A stretch of 64,000 nt of DNA from Pseudobacter sp. (lineage in GTDB: Bacteria; Bacteroidota; Bacteroidia; Chitinophagales; Chitinophagaceae): the NCBI GenBank assembly GCA_017849455.1, contig JAFIGX010000003.1, positions 434,001 to 498,000 on the forward strand. The letters run 5' to 3'. The position numbers and the translations under genes were made by a program. Shown in pieces: positions 9,123-18,310 of this stretch. The notes under the pieces were generated by a model. It was given only the letters and a program-made list of their open reading frames with translations, did not search any database and had not been told where the DNA came from. Numbering within the stretch: the stretch's first letter is position 1; every line of letters begins with the position of its first letter.

Positions 9123-12063
9123 CTTGTGCTGTATTTTTTCATGGAAGGTCAGTGGGCAAAATAAACTACTACAGAGGATAACACAGGCGGCAGTACCTGG
9201 AACTAATATACGATGTATGGTGCAGGACGCCAAAGGCTTTTTGTGGGTAGGCACACAGGATGGCCTTTTCCGGTTCGATTCGAAGAACAATAAACAATTC
9301 AACAAAAATCAATCCCCTGAAAGCGCTATCGGCGGTACCGATATCCGAGACCTGGCAGGATCATCCAATGGCATCTGGGTCACCAGCACACAGGGAGGGG
9401 TCGATAAGATCGATCTGGCAACTTCCTATCCATCGGTGCATCTACCGCAAAGCAGGTTCCCCGGACTTGCCAATAACACCATCACTTCCCTGGTCGATCT
9501 TGACACCATGCTGTTCGTGGGTTCGGAAAAAGGTCTTTACCGGTATGTTCCTTTCCGGAACGAAATTTCGAAGATCCGCTTTAATGGCAACTACGATAGC
9601 CTGTACATAGATAAACTTACCTTTTATAAAAACTACCTGCTCATCTTTTTCAGGAACCAGGGATGCATAACCTATAACGTACTAACGCATAAAATAACCA
9701 GCGCCCTCAAAACTACCGACAACGCCACTTACCAGACACATCGGTTTTACTCACTGGCAAAATATTCCGGCAACCAATGGCTCTTAGGCACCTCCCATGG
9801 TATCAACCTGGCCACCATCACCGATAACGGACAATTGACTTTTGATAAAAAGCCCTTCGCTCCTGCAACAGAACTCTTCAACTCCGATATCTATGCCATT
9901 GCCGTCGACAAGGATAAAAACATCTGGTTCTCCACCGATAACGACCTGGTGAAGCTAAACCCGTTCACCAAAGAATATTTTCAGATTGCCGATGCTCTCG
10001 CCAATGATGTGGAGTTCCTCAACAATGTTTACAGGATCTATTGTGATAAAGAAAACAATATCTGGCTGGGTTGCCAGACAGGGCTTTTCTACCTCACCAA
10101 CAAACCATCGCCCACTTCCATTTTCCATCATTTCAATCATAATGCCAGCAAGATATCCCATGCCTATTATTTATTCCCTGCCAATGATTCGATAGTCATG
10201 GTCACCGCCGAAAACGGTTTGTATGAAGTGAATATCCATGCCGCCACGATCAAGGAGATAGACAATTCACAGGCTTATGATTTCATATTCCATGACCCGT
10301 ATAATCGATTGCTGGTATCCAATAAATCAGGGTTGCATCAATTAAAGAGAAAATCACTCGTTCCTATCAGCAATATATATCCGGAGTTCAAACCTTATGC
10401 AGACTATACCATCAATAGCGCTATCAGGACCAATGCCTCGGAAATCGTTATGGGCACGGAAAATAACAGGGGTATCCTGATATGGGACTATGCCGGTCAT
10501 ACCATAAAGAATATAACCACCTCCTCCGGTGCTTTAACACTGGACAACAATATCATCAACGGGGTCTTCCCGATAAAAGAGGATATGTTCTGCGTGATCA
10601 CTGAATCCTCCCTGATCCTCATCGATAAAAAAATGAATACCAGCAGGAAGGTCCATTTACTGAAAGACAGTACCGGTCAAGAGTACGGATTGTTTTTCGA
10701 TATGTGCCGGGTGAAAGACAGCTATTACCTGTCGAGCTATGGAAATGGCGTATTGGTAATGGATACGGCATTTACCGTTCAAAAGATCATTTCAACGGCC
10801 AATGGTCTCAGCAATAACAGTGTATATAAATTCCTGCCCTGGAAAGACAGCCTGCTCTTCATGACCTCCAATTCCGGGTTGAATATTCTGAATGTCCAAA
10901 CAGGAAAAGTCAAACAATTCTTTAAGAGTGATGGATTGCACGATGATGTTTTTGAGGAGACGAGCGGAAATATTTTCAAAAATATGATCTATGCCGGTGG
11001 CCGCAACGGCTTTACGGTTATCTACCCTGAACACCTGCACCCCAATGAATTCCCGCCCCAGCTTTACATTACAAGGATCAGTACCGTTCTCCCGGGCGGT
11101 GCTTCAGATACCTCCAATACTGAAGCGACCCATTTCGAGATCCCATCGAATGCCATTCAAACCAATATCTGGTTTTCGGGGATCAATTATTCGAACCCCC
11201 ATCGGACCACCTTCGCCTACAAGATTGCAGAGATACATAAAGACTGGGTCCATCTCGATACCAGGAATTTAGTTACGCTTATCGGCCTTTCGCCCGGCGC
11301 TTATCATCTGCAGGTACAGGCTTTCAATGAAGACGGGATCAAGAGCGGAATAAAAGAACTGACCCTGGTCTTTCTTCCCAAATGGTACCAGACCCGCTGG
11401 TTCAGTTTGGCGATCATCCTGTTGATCGCAGGGATCATCTATTCCCTCTATCGTCTTCGTATCAACCAACTGAAAAAAGAACAGCAGATCAGGAGCAAGC
11501 TGGCCGGCGATCTGCACGATGATCTGGGAAGCACGATGAACAGCATTAAAGTGTATGCCAACCTGGCCCTTCTCGAAAAGAAGGAGGAGAAATATCTTTT
11601 CAAGATCAGGGAAAGCACCCAGGAAGCTATCACCGGCATCAGGGATATGATCTGGGTGCTGGACGACAGCAAGGGAAGTATGGAAGACCTTTTTGCCAGA
11701 GTAGCCGCCTTCGCCGCTCCGCTTTGCGAAGCGAATGGTATGCAATTCAAACAGGTATTGTCTGATGAGGCGAGAGACCATAAGCTCGCACAGGCAGAAA
11801 AAAGGAACCTGTACATGATGCTGAAAGAGGCGATCAATAACGCCATCAAATATTCAGGGGGAGAAACCATCACGATCGAAGGCTTCATTAAAAAAGGGCA
11901 GGCCCAGATACTGGTGAAGGATGATGGAAAGGGATTCGACCCTATGCAACAGACAACAGGTAATGGCCTGAAAAATATGGCCTGGAGGGCCAAAGAGATC
12001 AAATACAGTTTAGAGATTGATTCTTATCCGGGTACGACTACGATTCACCTTCAAAAAATCTGA
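9076..12063 (+). CDS. Two-component sensor histidine kinase (Reg_prop propeller, Y_Y_Y, HisKA_3)
   Basis: A 995-aa protein from the ATG at 9076, chosen because it gives a clean signal peptide ending about SWKVSGQ. Periplasmic beta-propeller repeats of the Reg_prop type follow (motifs such as GFLWVGTQDGLFRF, KNIWFSTDNDLVKLN, NNIWLGCQTGLFYL) to about residue 660. Next come a Y_Y_Y domain (about 680-765) and one transmembrane helix (WFSLAIILLIAGIIYSLY). The phosphoacceptor region carries GDLHDDLGSTMNS, so the His is of the HisKA_3 (NarX/DesK) type. An HATPase_c domain follows with EAINNAIKYS and DDGKGFD. No response regulator is adjacent. The protease and 178-aa genes on either side are candidates for linked regulation. 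Confidence 0.9.
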   Translation: MTSHSVLAVGVIFTFILCCIFSWKVSGQNKLLQRITQAAVPGTNIRCMVQDAKGFLWVGTQDGLFRFDSKNNKQFNKNQSPESAIGGTDIRDLAGSSNGIWVTSTQGGVDKIDLATSYPSVHLPQSRFPGLANNTITSLVDLDTMLFVGSEKGLYRYVPFRNEISKIRFNGNYDSLYIDKLTFYKNYLLIFFRNQGCITYNVLTHKITSALKTTDNATYQTHRFYSLAKYSGNQWLLGTSHGINLATITDNGQLTFDKKPFAPATELFNSDIYAIAVDKDKNIWFSTDNDLVKLNPFTKEYFQIADALANDVEFLNNVYRIYCDKENNIWLGCQTGLFYLTNKPSPTSIFHHFNHNASKISHAYYLFPANDSIVMVTAENGLYEVNIHAATIKEIDNSQAYDFIFHDPYNRLLVSNKSGLHQLKRKSLVPISNIYPEFKPYADYTINSAIRTNASEIVMGTENNRGILIWDYAGHTIKNITTSSGALTLDNNIINGVFPIKEDMFCVITESSLILIDKKMNTSRKVHLLKDSTGQEYGLFFDMCRVKDSYYLSSYGNGVLVMDTAFTVQKIISTANGLSNNSVYKFLPWKDSLLFMTSNSGLNILNVQTGKVKQFFKSDGLHDDVFEETSGNIFKNMIYAGGRNGFTVIYPEHLHPNEFPPQLYITRISTVLPGGASDTSNTEATHFEIPSNAIQTNIWFSGINYSNPHRTTFAYKIAEIHKDWVHLDTRNLVTLIGLSPGAYHLQVQAFNEDGIKSGIKELTLVFLPKWYQTRWFSLAIILLIAGIIYSLYRLRINQLKKEQQIRSKLAGDLHDDLGSTMNSIKVYANLALLEKKEEKYLFKIRESTQEAITGIRDMIWVLDDSKGSMEDLFARVAAFAAPLCEANGMQFKQVLSDEARDHKLAQAEKRNLYMMLKEAINNAIKYSGGETITIEGFIKKGQAQILVKDDGKGFDPMQQTTGNGLKNMAWRAKEIKYSLEIDSYPGTTTIHLQKI

Positions 12064-12157
12064 CAGTCCCGCTTATTCTATCTGCACCATCTCCGGTATC
12101 TACTTTACCGTGAAGTCCCACTTCACCGGCCTGACCGTGTTTTAACGGTATCATTCA

Positions 12158-12202
12158 AAGTGAATTTCTCCTTTTTTGGAGGCGGCCGTCTCTCCATTTT
12201 GC
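12158..12202 (+). promoter_or_regulatory. Upstream element shared with the 178-aa gene, copy 2
   Basis: AAGTGAATTTCTCCTT (12158-12173) is followed 24 bases later by TTTGC (12198-12202), mirroring 7072-7117. The subtilase start codon is 71 bases after the 16-mer. Confidence 0.5.
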
Positions 12203-12244
12203 AACTGTCAACAAACCTCATTAATCATTTTAAAACCTCTTACT

Positions 12245-13477
12245 ATGACCCCTTCAAAAAAGTTGATCGTCCGATTCAAAGAAGGCATTAAGCCCAATGA
12301 AGTGATGGCTTTGGCAGGGAACCTGCCCCATTTTGAAAGGTTATATAAAATTGATAACGAGATCCGGCAGTTCAAGGCAACGAATGTGGATAAAGCTACC
12401 ATTTACGCCTCCGATGAGGAGTTATTCCTGCATGAAGTTTATCCGCTGCAATCGGAAATTGAAAAAAAGATCTCCAACACTTTCACCGTCGATTGCGCCA
12501 ATACGGATGAAGCAGTCGGTCTTTACAATTCCCTCCAGGAAAATCCTTCGGTAGCTTTTGTTCAGTTCGATGAGCTGAATGAGCTTTATCTCCATCCCAA
12601 TGATCCGCTGCTGGGGAGCCTGTGGGGCATTTCGAAGATCAATTGCGAGCCTGCCTGGGATATTTCACAGGGAGAAGAGATCGTTGTGGCAGTGATCGAT
12701 ACCGGGGTGGATTATAATCATCCGGATATTGCAGGAAATATCTGGACTGATGCCAGCGGCCATCACGGATACGATTTTTCAGACAATGACGATGACCCGA
12801 AAGATTACCATGGCCATGGCAGCCATTGCGCCGGAACGATCTCAGCCATCATCAACAACAATACGGGAGTAGTGGGTGTTGCGCCGCAAGCCAGGATCAT
12901 GGCAGTAAAGATTTTTCCCAATGCCATGGATTCCGTTTGCGCCCAGGCCATCAAATATGCAGCCGACAATGGAGCGAAAGTTTTGAGCAATAGCTGGGGC
13001 CCCACAGGGCGCAGGCCAAAAAACCAGGCTGTCGAAGATGCTATCGATTACGCACATTCGAAAGGGTGTATAGTCGTTTTTGCTGCCGGGAACAGTAATG
13101 ATGATGTACAGTTCTACTCCCCGGCCAATTATCCGAAAGTGATTGCTGTAGGGGCCACCGATCCCAATGATAAGCGGGCTGGTTTTTCCAATTACGGGGC
13201 ATTGGTGTCCGTTGCAGCGCCGGGCGTAGATATCCTTTCCCTGAAATTCAACAGTACCGGCTATGTCCAGATGTCGGGCACATCGATGGCTTGCCCGCAT
13301 GTTTCAGGACTGGCGGCGCTCGTACTGAAGAATAATCCGCACTGTTCATTCAACCAGGTGAAGTCTTTCCTCCAACTCAATGCCGATGCCATTACACCCG
13401 ATAAACCCATTGGGTCGGGAAGGATCAATGCCTACAAGACCGTGAAAGCTTCCGCAACACCGGTGGCAGTGCCCTGA
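12245..13477 (+). CDS. Subtilisin-like serine peptidase (family S8)
   Basis: A 410-aa protein from the ATG at 12245. Residues 1-115 form a propeptide-like N-terminal domain (KKLIVRFKEGIKPNEV). The catalytic domain has Asp152 (VIDTGVDYNHPDI), His191 (HGHGSHCAGTI), oxyanion Asn283 (AAGNSN) and Ser347 (SGTSMACPHVSG), so the triad is complete. No signal peptide precedes the propeptide, so the protein is either cytoplasmic or exported by another route. It is transcribed alone, with its own promoter element shared with the gene at 7157. The 3' end faces the GNAT gene with a 14-base gap. Confidence 0.93.
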   Translation: MTPSKKLIVRFKEGIKPNEVMALAGNLPHFERLYKIDNEIRQFKATNVDKATIYASDEELFLHEVYPLQSEIEKKISNTFTVDCANTDEAVGLYNSLQENPSVAFVQFDELNELYLHPNDPLLGSLWGISKINCEPAWDISQGEEIVVAVIDTGVDYNHPDIAGNIWTDASGHHGYDFSDNDDDPKDYHGHGSHCAGTISAIINNNTGVVGVAPQARIMAVKIFPNAMDSVCAQAIKYAADNGAKVLSNSWGPTGRRPKNQAVEDAIDYAHSKGCIVVFAAGNSNDDVQFYSPANYPKVIAVGATDPNDKRAGFSNYGALVSVAAPGVDILSLKFNSTGYVQMSGTSMACPHVSGLAALVLKNNPHCSFNQVKSFLQLNADAITPDKPIGSGRINAYKTVKASATPVAVP

Positions 13478-13491
13478 TCTTCCGGGAGTGA

Positions 13492-14025
13492 TTAATAGAA
13501 CCGTTCATATACCTGATGACGGATCTTCTCTGCCATCCTGGTCATTTCCAGCCTGTGTGTTATGGCCGGTATGCTCATCAGCCACATCGGCAGTGATGCT
13601 TCACTTTTACGGTAGGGAGGTTGCTGGTAGTCGTGGTCCAGTACCTGTAATCCCAGTCGCTCATAGAAGCGTATCCGACGTTCACTGTCATTATCATGGG
13701 CCCGCTCCACTTCCAGGATCAGCCTATTGCCCGACATCTCTACCAGGTATTGCATCACTTTTCCACCATATTGTTTGCCTCTTTGCAGTGGATCGATGGC
13801 AATGTGCTCCACATAATGCCACCCGGAAAGCAGCCACCAGATTACCAGGCCGATGGGCTTCCGTTCCTCATTCTGCACCAATGCCAGTTCCATCGAAGGC
13901 TCCCCGAGCAGGGTTATCAACTGCTCCCAATGCCGTCTTTCCCTTTCAGGAAAACTGGTAGTGTACAGTTCCCTGATGAATGTCATCCATCGATCATCGG
14001 GCTCTTTGACAATATATAGTTGCAT
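13492..14025 (-). CDS. GNAT-family N-acetyltransferase
   Basis: A 177-aa protein from the ATG at 14025 (MQLYIVKEPDDRW); the open frame upstream of that overlaps the M28 peptidase promoter and has no GNAT character. Motif A is VEHIAIDPLQRGKQYGGKVM, with the acetyl-CoA pyrophosphate loop RGKQYGG. The downstream ARFYERLG-like segment (RIRFYERLGLQVL) is the typical GNAT C-terminal strand. The substrate is unknown. It is divergent from the M28 peptidase with a 118-base shared promoter region. Confidence 0.82.
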   Translation of the reverse strand: MQLYIVKEPDDRWMTFIRELYTTSFPERERRHWEQLITLLGEPSMELALVQNEERKPIGLVIWWLLSGWHYVEHIAIDPLQRGKQYGGKVMQYLVEMSGNRLILEVERAHDNDSERRIRFYERLGLQVLDHDYQQPPYRKSEASLPMWLMSIPAITHRLEMTRMAEKIRHQVYERFY

Positions 14026-14143
14026 ACCAGGTTTTGTTTTCAAAGATACCATTCCCTTATGGCCCATATCCCGTTGTTCCTTCTCCCGGCTTGCATTATC
14101 AAATTTTGCCTTACCTTTTGCCCACTTTAAAAAATATCCAATC

Positions 14144-15808
14144 ATGCGTTCTTCCTTCATCCCATTTTCAATGGCCGCTGCAACGCTCCTGGCCGTGGCG
14201 TGCAAAGAAAACAAGTCTGCCATGGCAGATAATGCCGGCCTCCCGGCCATGAGTGCCGACAGTCTCGGCAGGCATATTGCTGTACTGGCATCCGATAGTT
14301 TCCAGGGGCGCAAGCCTTTTACCGAAGCAGAAACAAAAACCATCGATTACCTCCAGGCACAGTTTGCCGCGGTTGGCCTCGAACCGGGCAATGGCAATAG
14401 CTATTTCCAGGATGTGCCAATGGTGAACATCACTACAGTGGCCGCCCCTACCATGCAGGTGCAGTCGCCCAAAACGAATTTCAACCTGAAAGGCTTCGAC
14501 GACTATGTGGTGTGGACGAATAAGACCGATTCGATGGTTTCACTCGATAAGAGTGACCTGGTTTTCGCCGGCTATGGCGTCGTAGCACCGGAATATAACT
14601 GGAATGACTATGCGGGGATCGATGTAAAAGGAAAAGTAGTGCTCGTACTGGTCAATGATCCGGGTTATAACAGTGGCGACAGCATCCTGTTCAAAGGGAA
14701 GACCATGACTTATTATGGCCGCTGGACATACAAGTTCGAAGAGGCCGCCCGCCAGGGGGCCAGGGGATGCCTCATCATTCATAATACACAGGCAGCCAGT
14801 TATCCTTTTGCCGTGGTGCAGAATAACTGGAATGGTTCCCGCCTCCGCCTCGATCCCCGTGGAAAGAATGAAACCAACTGTGATGTGATCGGATGGGTCT
14901 CCGGCCCTGCTGCCAATAAGCTGCTTTCTGCTGCCGGACTGGATTCTACCGTATTGGCGAAAGCCGATCAGCGCGGGTTCAAGGCCATGCCCCTCGATCT
15001 GAAACTTTCTACCAGCATTAGGGTGAAAGCAGATTATAATATGTCGCACAATGTGATCGGCAAGATCACCGGCGCCAAACATCCCGATCAGTACATTATC
15101 TATACCGCCCACTGGGACCATCTGGGTATCGGCAAGCCCGATGAACACGGCGATTCCATTTACAATGGGGCCATGGACAATGCCAGTGCTACTGCGGGCC
15201 TTATTGAAATTGCCCGCGCCTTCAAAAGCCTGCCGGTGAAACCGGAACGGACGATCCTTTTCCTGGCCGTCACCGCTGAAGAGCAGGGTCTGCTGGGCTC
15301 TGCTTATTATGCGCAAAACCCTATTTACCCCGTAGCTAATACAGTGGCCAATATCAATATGGACGTGTTGAACCCATTCGGCAAAACGAAAGATATCATT
15401 GTGGTGGGCCGCGGACAATCGGACCTGGAAGATTACCTGCAGGAAGCTGCCGAAAAAGCGGGCCGGTATATTGCTTATGAAACCCATCCCGAAGCCGGCT
15501 ATTATTACCGTTCCGATCATTTCAATTTCGCCAAGGTAGGGATCCCTTCCCTGTATACGGAACGGGGCATCGATGTGATCGGCAAGGGCAAAGAATATGG
15601 AGAAGCGCTGGACAAAGAATACAATGAAAAACGTTACCACCGCCCGGCAGATCAGTATGATCCTGCCACCTGGACCCTGGCTGGCGCGATCGACGATCTT
15701 GGCCTGATGTTCCAGGTGGGCAAGCGCCTGGCCTTTGAAGAAAAAATGCCTGGATGGAAAGAAGGCTCGGAGTTCAAATCCATCCGCGAAGCGAGTTTGA
15801 AGAAGTAG
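14144..15808 (+). CDS. M28-family zinc aminopeptidase, probable lipoprotein
   Basis: A 554-aa protein from the ATG at 14144. The N-terminus MRSSFIPFSMAAATLLAVAC ends in a plausible though weak lipobox cysteine. A PA domain (about 125-290, FAGYGVVAPEYNWNDYAG) is inserted before the peptidase domain. Metal and catalytic residues are visible: YTAHWDHLG (His and Asp), GAMDNASAT (bridging Asp), TAEEQGLLGS (catalytic Glu and ligand Glu), NMDVLNPFG (Asp) and SDHFNFAKVGIP (His). It is likely anchored in the periplasm or outer membrane and trims peptides. It precedes an alpha/beta-hydrolase lipoprotein, separated from it by a long palindrome. Confidence 0.93.
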   Translation: MRSSFIPFSMAAATLLAVACKENKSAMADNAGLPAMSADSLGRHIAVLASDSFQGRKPFTEAETKTIDYLQAQFAAVGLEPGNGNSYFQDVPMVNITTVAAPTMQVQSPKTNFNLKGFDDYVVWTNKTDSMVSLDKSDLVFAGYGVVAPEYNWNDYAGIDVKGKVVLVLVNDPGYNSGDSILFKGKTMTYYGRWTYKFEEAARQGARGCLIIHNTQAASYPFAVVQNNWNGSRLRLDPRGKNETNCDVIGWVSGPAANKLLSAAGLDSTVLAKADQRGFKAMPLDLKLSTSIRVKADYNMSHNVIGKITGAKHPDQYIIYTAHWDHLGIGKPDEHGDSIYNGAMDNASATAGLIEIARAFKSLPVKPERTILFLAVTAEEQGLLGSAYYAQNPIYPVANTVANINMDVLNPFGKTKDIIVVGRGQSDLEDYLQEAAEKAGRYIAYETHPEAGYYYRSDHFNFAKVGIPSLYTERGIDVIGKGKEYGEALDKEYNEKRYHRPADQYDPATWTLAGAIDDLGLMFQVGKRLAFEEKMPGWKEGSEFKSIREASLKK

Positions 15809-15814
15809 TTTGGT

Positions 15815-15909
15815 AGGTTGATAAGTTAACAAGTTGGCAGGTTTACAAGGAGGTCTCCGGATTGCAGAGATTCCCTTGTAAACCTGCCAACTTGTTAACT
15901 TATCAACCT
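15815..15909. repeat. Long perfect intergenic palindrome (36-bp arms)
   Basis: The arms at 15815-15850 and 15874-15909 are perfect reverse complements, with a 23-base loop. The theme AAGTTGGCAGGTTTACAAG resembles the palindromes at 54431-54535 and 63708-63814 in its TTGGCAG words. It may act as a bidirectional terminator or be a non-autonomous repeat. Confidence 0.85.
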
Positions 15910-15940
15910 CCTTTAATGTACCTTTAATCAAACTCCTTTT

Positions 15941-16843
15941 ATGCGCTCCATCATTGTTGCCGGGATCACCGGCATCGCTTTCATCCTATACCTGCAAGCC
16001 TGCCAGCAAAAGCCCGCAGGCCCGGAACACAAAACCGGTTTCGTTCCCATTGCCGATTCGAAGATATATTATGAAACCACCGGCAAAGGAGACCCGGTCC
16101 TCTTTCTCCACGGTGGCTTTTTGGACCATACCATGTGGGACCAACAGGTGAAAGCCCTGGCCGGTTCACATTTCGTGATCACCTGCGACCTTCGCGGCCA
16201 CGGCGCTACCATCGACGGCGATTCCAATTATTTCATGCACGATGGACTGAAAGCATTGCTCGACACCCTGAAGATCACCAAAACCACTGTGGTAGGGCTT
16301 TCTGTAGGCGCTGCCGCAGCGACTGAATTCGCATTGGCTTACCCGCAATACGTAAACAAACTGGTGCTCACTGTGCCCGGCATGAATAGATGGCAATACC
16401 CTGCAAAGGAAGACAGTATTCTTACACGCAACGATTCCCTGATGTGGCGGGCAGCCGATACGCTGAAGGACACTACACTCGCAGCCCAGTATTTTATCCG
16501 CTCCTGGTTCGATGGCCCACATCGCAAAGCTGCCGAAACCGACACTGTTCAAAGAAAAAAAGCATTGGCTTTAGTCATCGAGAACGCAAAGACGCATCAT
16601 TTGAAATACTGGCCCCGCATGGCAGACAGCGCCACTATACCCCGGTTACACAAGCTCAAAATGCCTGTGCTGATCGTTCTTGGCGAGAAGGATAACCGGG
16701 TGATCAAAAACATTAGCGATACTATCGCCCGCCATGTTCCGCAAACTACCATAGCTGTTATTTCAGGAGTGGCCCACATGCCTAATATGGAAAAGGCATC
16801 GATCTATAATATGGCGGTGAAAGAATTCATCGAAAAGCAATGA
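15941..16843 (+). CDS. Alpha/beta-hydrolase fold lipoprotein
   Basis: A 300-aa protein. MRSIIVAGITGIAFILYLQAC is a lipoprotein signal with Cys21 as the probable acylation site. The fold motifs are VLFLHGGFLDHTMW (oxyanion region), CDLRGHG, nucleophile elbow GLSVGA (Ser), VLGEKDNRV (Asp) and GVAHMPNME (His), so the catalytic triad is complete. The substrate cannot be named from sequence. It lies downstream of the M28 peptidase in the same direction and converges on the end of the injection-system locus with only five bases between stops. Confidence 0.88.
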   Translation: MRSIIVAGITGIAFILYLQACQQKPAGPEHKTGFVPIADSKIYYETTGKGDPVLFLHGGFLDHTMWDQQVKALAGSHFVITCDLRGHGATIDGDSNYFMHDGLKALLDTLKITKTTVVGLSVGAAAATEFALAYPQYVNKLVLTVPGMNRWQYPAKEDSILTRNDSLMWRAADTLKDTTLAAQYFIRSWFDGPHRKAAETDTVQRKKALALVIENAKTHHLKYWPRMADSATIPRLHKLKMPVLIVLGEKDNRVIKNISDTIARHVPQTTIAVISGVAHMPNMEKASIYNMAVKEFIEKQ

Positions 16844-16848
16844 TCCGG

Positions 16849-18267
16849 TCAGGCTGAAAAGGGTTTTCCTTCCTTGATCATTTCTTTGCGTATCCCATCT
16901 AATATATCGGTGAGGTATATGCGCAATAATTCTCCCTGCGTACCATTGCCATGCGCAGGCGTATTGTCAATATCCCGGTATCTATCAAGTTTCTCCACTG
17001 CTTTCAGGCTGGCATAATGGATGATGTTCATGATGGAACCGCCCGACAGCTCATATTTCTTCACGATATCCGGGACATTGATCGCATCTCCCCATCCTTT
17101 CCCATTGCCAAGAGCAGATTCCTGTAATGGTTGTTTCTGAAATACAGCATTCCGGGGAAAAGCATTTTTCCAGATAGCTGCCCGCTCGCTGGCTTCAGGG
17201 AAGGGAAATTTCAAAATGGAATTGAAGCGGCGGATGAATGCGTCATCGATATTATTTTTCATATTGGTGGCCAGGATGATGAGGCCGTTATAATCTTCTA
17301 TCCGCTGGAGGAGGTAGGAAACTTCCTGGTTGGCATATTTATCATGCGCGTCACGCACATTGGTCCTTTTGCCGAAGAGGGCATCTGCTTCATCGAAGAA
17401 CAGGATCCATCCCTTGTCCTCCGCTCTCGCAAACAGCAGCTCCAGGTTCTTTTCCGTTTCACCGATATATTTCGATACCACCATCGAGAGGTCGATCTTG
17501 TACACATCCTTGCCGGTGTATTTCCCCAACAGGCCGGCAGTAAATGTTTTGCCTGTGCCCGGAGGGCCGTAAAATAAAGAACGATACCCTTTGCGCAGGC
17601 GGCTTTGCATGCCCCAGGCCTGCATCAACCGATCGTTGTATTTTACCCAGTCGAGCAGTTCATTGATCTGCTCTCTCAGCTCGTCATTGATGATGAGATC
17701 ATTCCAGGTAAGATCGGTGGTCACCATCTTGGCAGGAAAGCTCATGCTGAAATGAGGGGGCACCGGCTTGCCATAGGTAAAGGTGTCGATATAGTCCTGC
17801 GACATGATGATCCTGCCGCTCATGGCCGGTTCGCCTGCCGGCATTTCTTCCAGCCACAATACTTTTTTTCTACCGAACAGGTGGTCCGACCAGAAAAACT
17901 GCTGCACATGGGCCCTGCTCTGCCATTGATCGCCTCCCAACAGGAATAGGGCCGTTTGCCCCGTAGGCAGAAAGCCCCGGAAATTTTTTCCCCGGACACC
18001 CCCGATCTTCGGAAAATCGCCCGATCCCTTCAAGCGGCTTTCGATGGCTGCATCGAACAGGTCGGGTTGCAGGTGTGGAGCAAGCGCTATCAGCAGGAGT
18101 GTTGCTTCCATATTATCCAGTTCGTGTTGCCTGATGAAATGTGCAACGGGCAATTGCCAGTCGTACAATGCAGGCATCTCCGGCTCCTGTTCCTGCTGGC
18201 CCGGTTCAAAATATTTGCCCAGTCGAGATCTGACCAGTTTGTAGAGGTATTGAAATTCTGGTGGCAT
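16849..18267 (-). CDS. pvc15: eCIS AAA+ ATPase (Pvc15/Afp15-like)
   Basis: A 472-aa protein from the ATG at 18267; the upstream in-frame stretch overlaps the DUF4157 gene and is not needed. Walker A YGPPGTGKT is at about 233-241 and Walker B ILFFDEADALFG at about 288-299. A sensor segment (ILATNMKNNIDDAFIRRF) carries the arginine fingers. The N-terminal 200 residues are the family-specific part. Pvc15 proteins are hexameric ATPases conserved in extracellular contractile injection systems and proposed to act in particle assembly or cargo loading. It is the last gene of the minus-strand eCIS run, 43 bases after the DUF4157 gene. Confidence 0.9.
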   Translation of the reverse strand: MPPEFQYLYKLVRSRLGKYFEPGQQEQEPEMPALYDWQLPVAHFIRQHELDNMEATLLLIALAPHLQPDLFDAAIESRLKGSGDFPKIGGVRGKNFRGFLPTGQTALFLLGGDQWQSRAHVQQFFWSDHLFGRKKVLWLEEMPAGEPAMSGRIIMSQDYIDTFTYGKPVPPHFSMSFPAKMVTTDLTWNDLIINDELREQINELLDWVKYNDRLMQAWGMQSRLRKGYRSLFYGPPGTGKTFTAGLLGKYTGKDVYKIDLSMVVSKYIGETEKNLELLFARAEDKGWILFFDEADALFGKRTNVRDAHDKYANQEVSYLLQRIEDYNGLIILATNMKNNIDDAFIRRFNSILKFPFPEASERAAIWKNAFPRNAVFQKQPLQESALGNGKGWGDAINVPDIVKKYELSGGSIMNIIHYASLKAVEKLDRYRDIDNTPAHGNGTQGELLRIYLTDILDGIRKEMIKEGKPFSA

Positions 18268-18310
18268 GTTGTTTGAATTGTAGCAATTTTTTGTCTTGTT
18301 TTCGTGTGCC

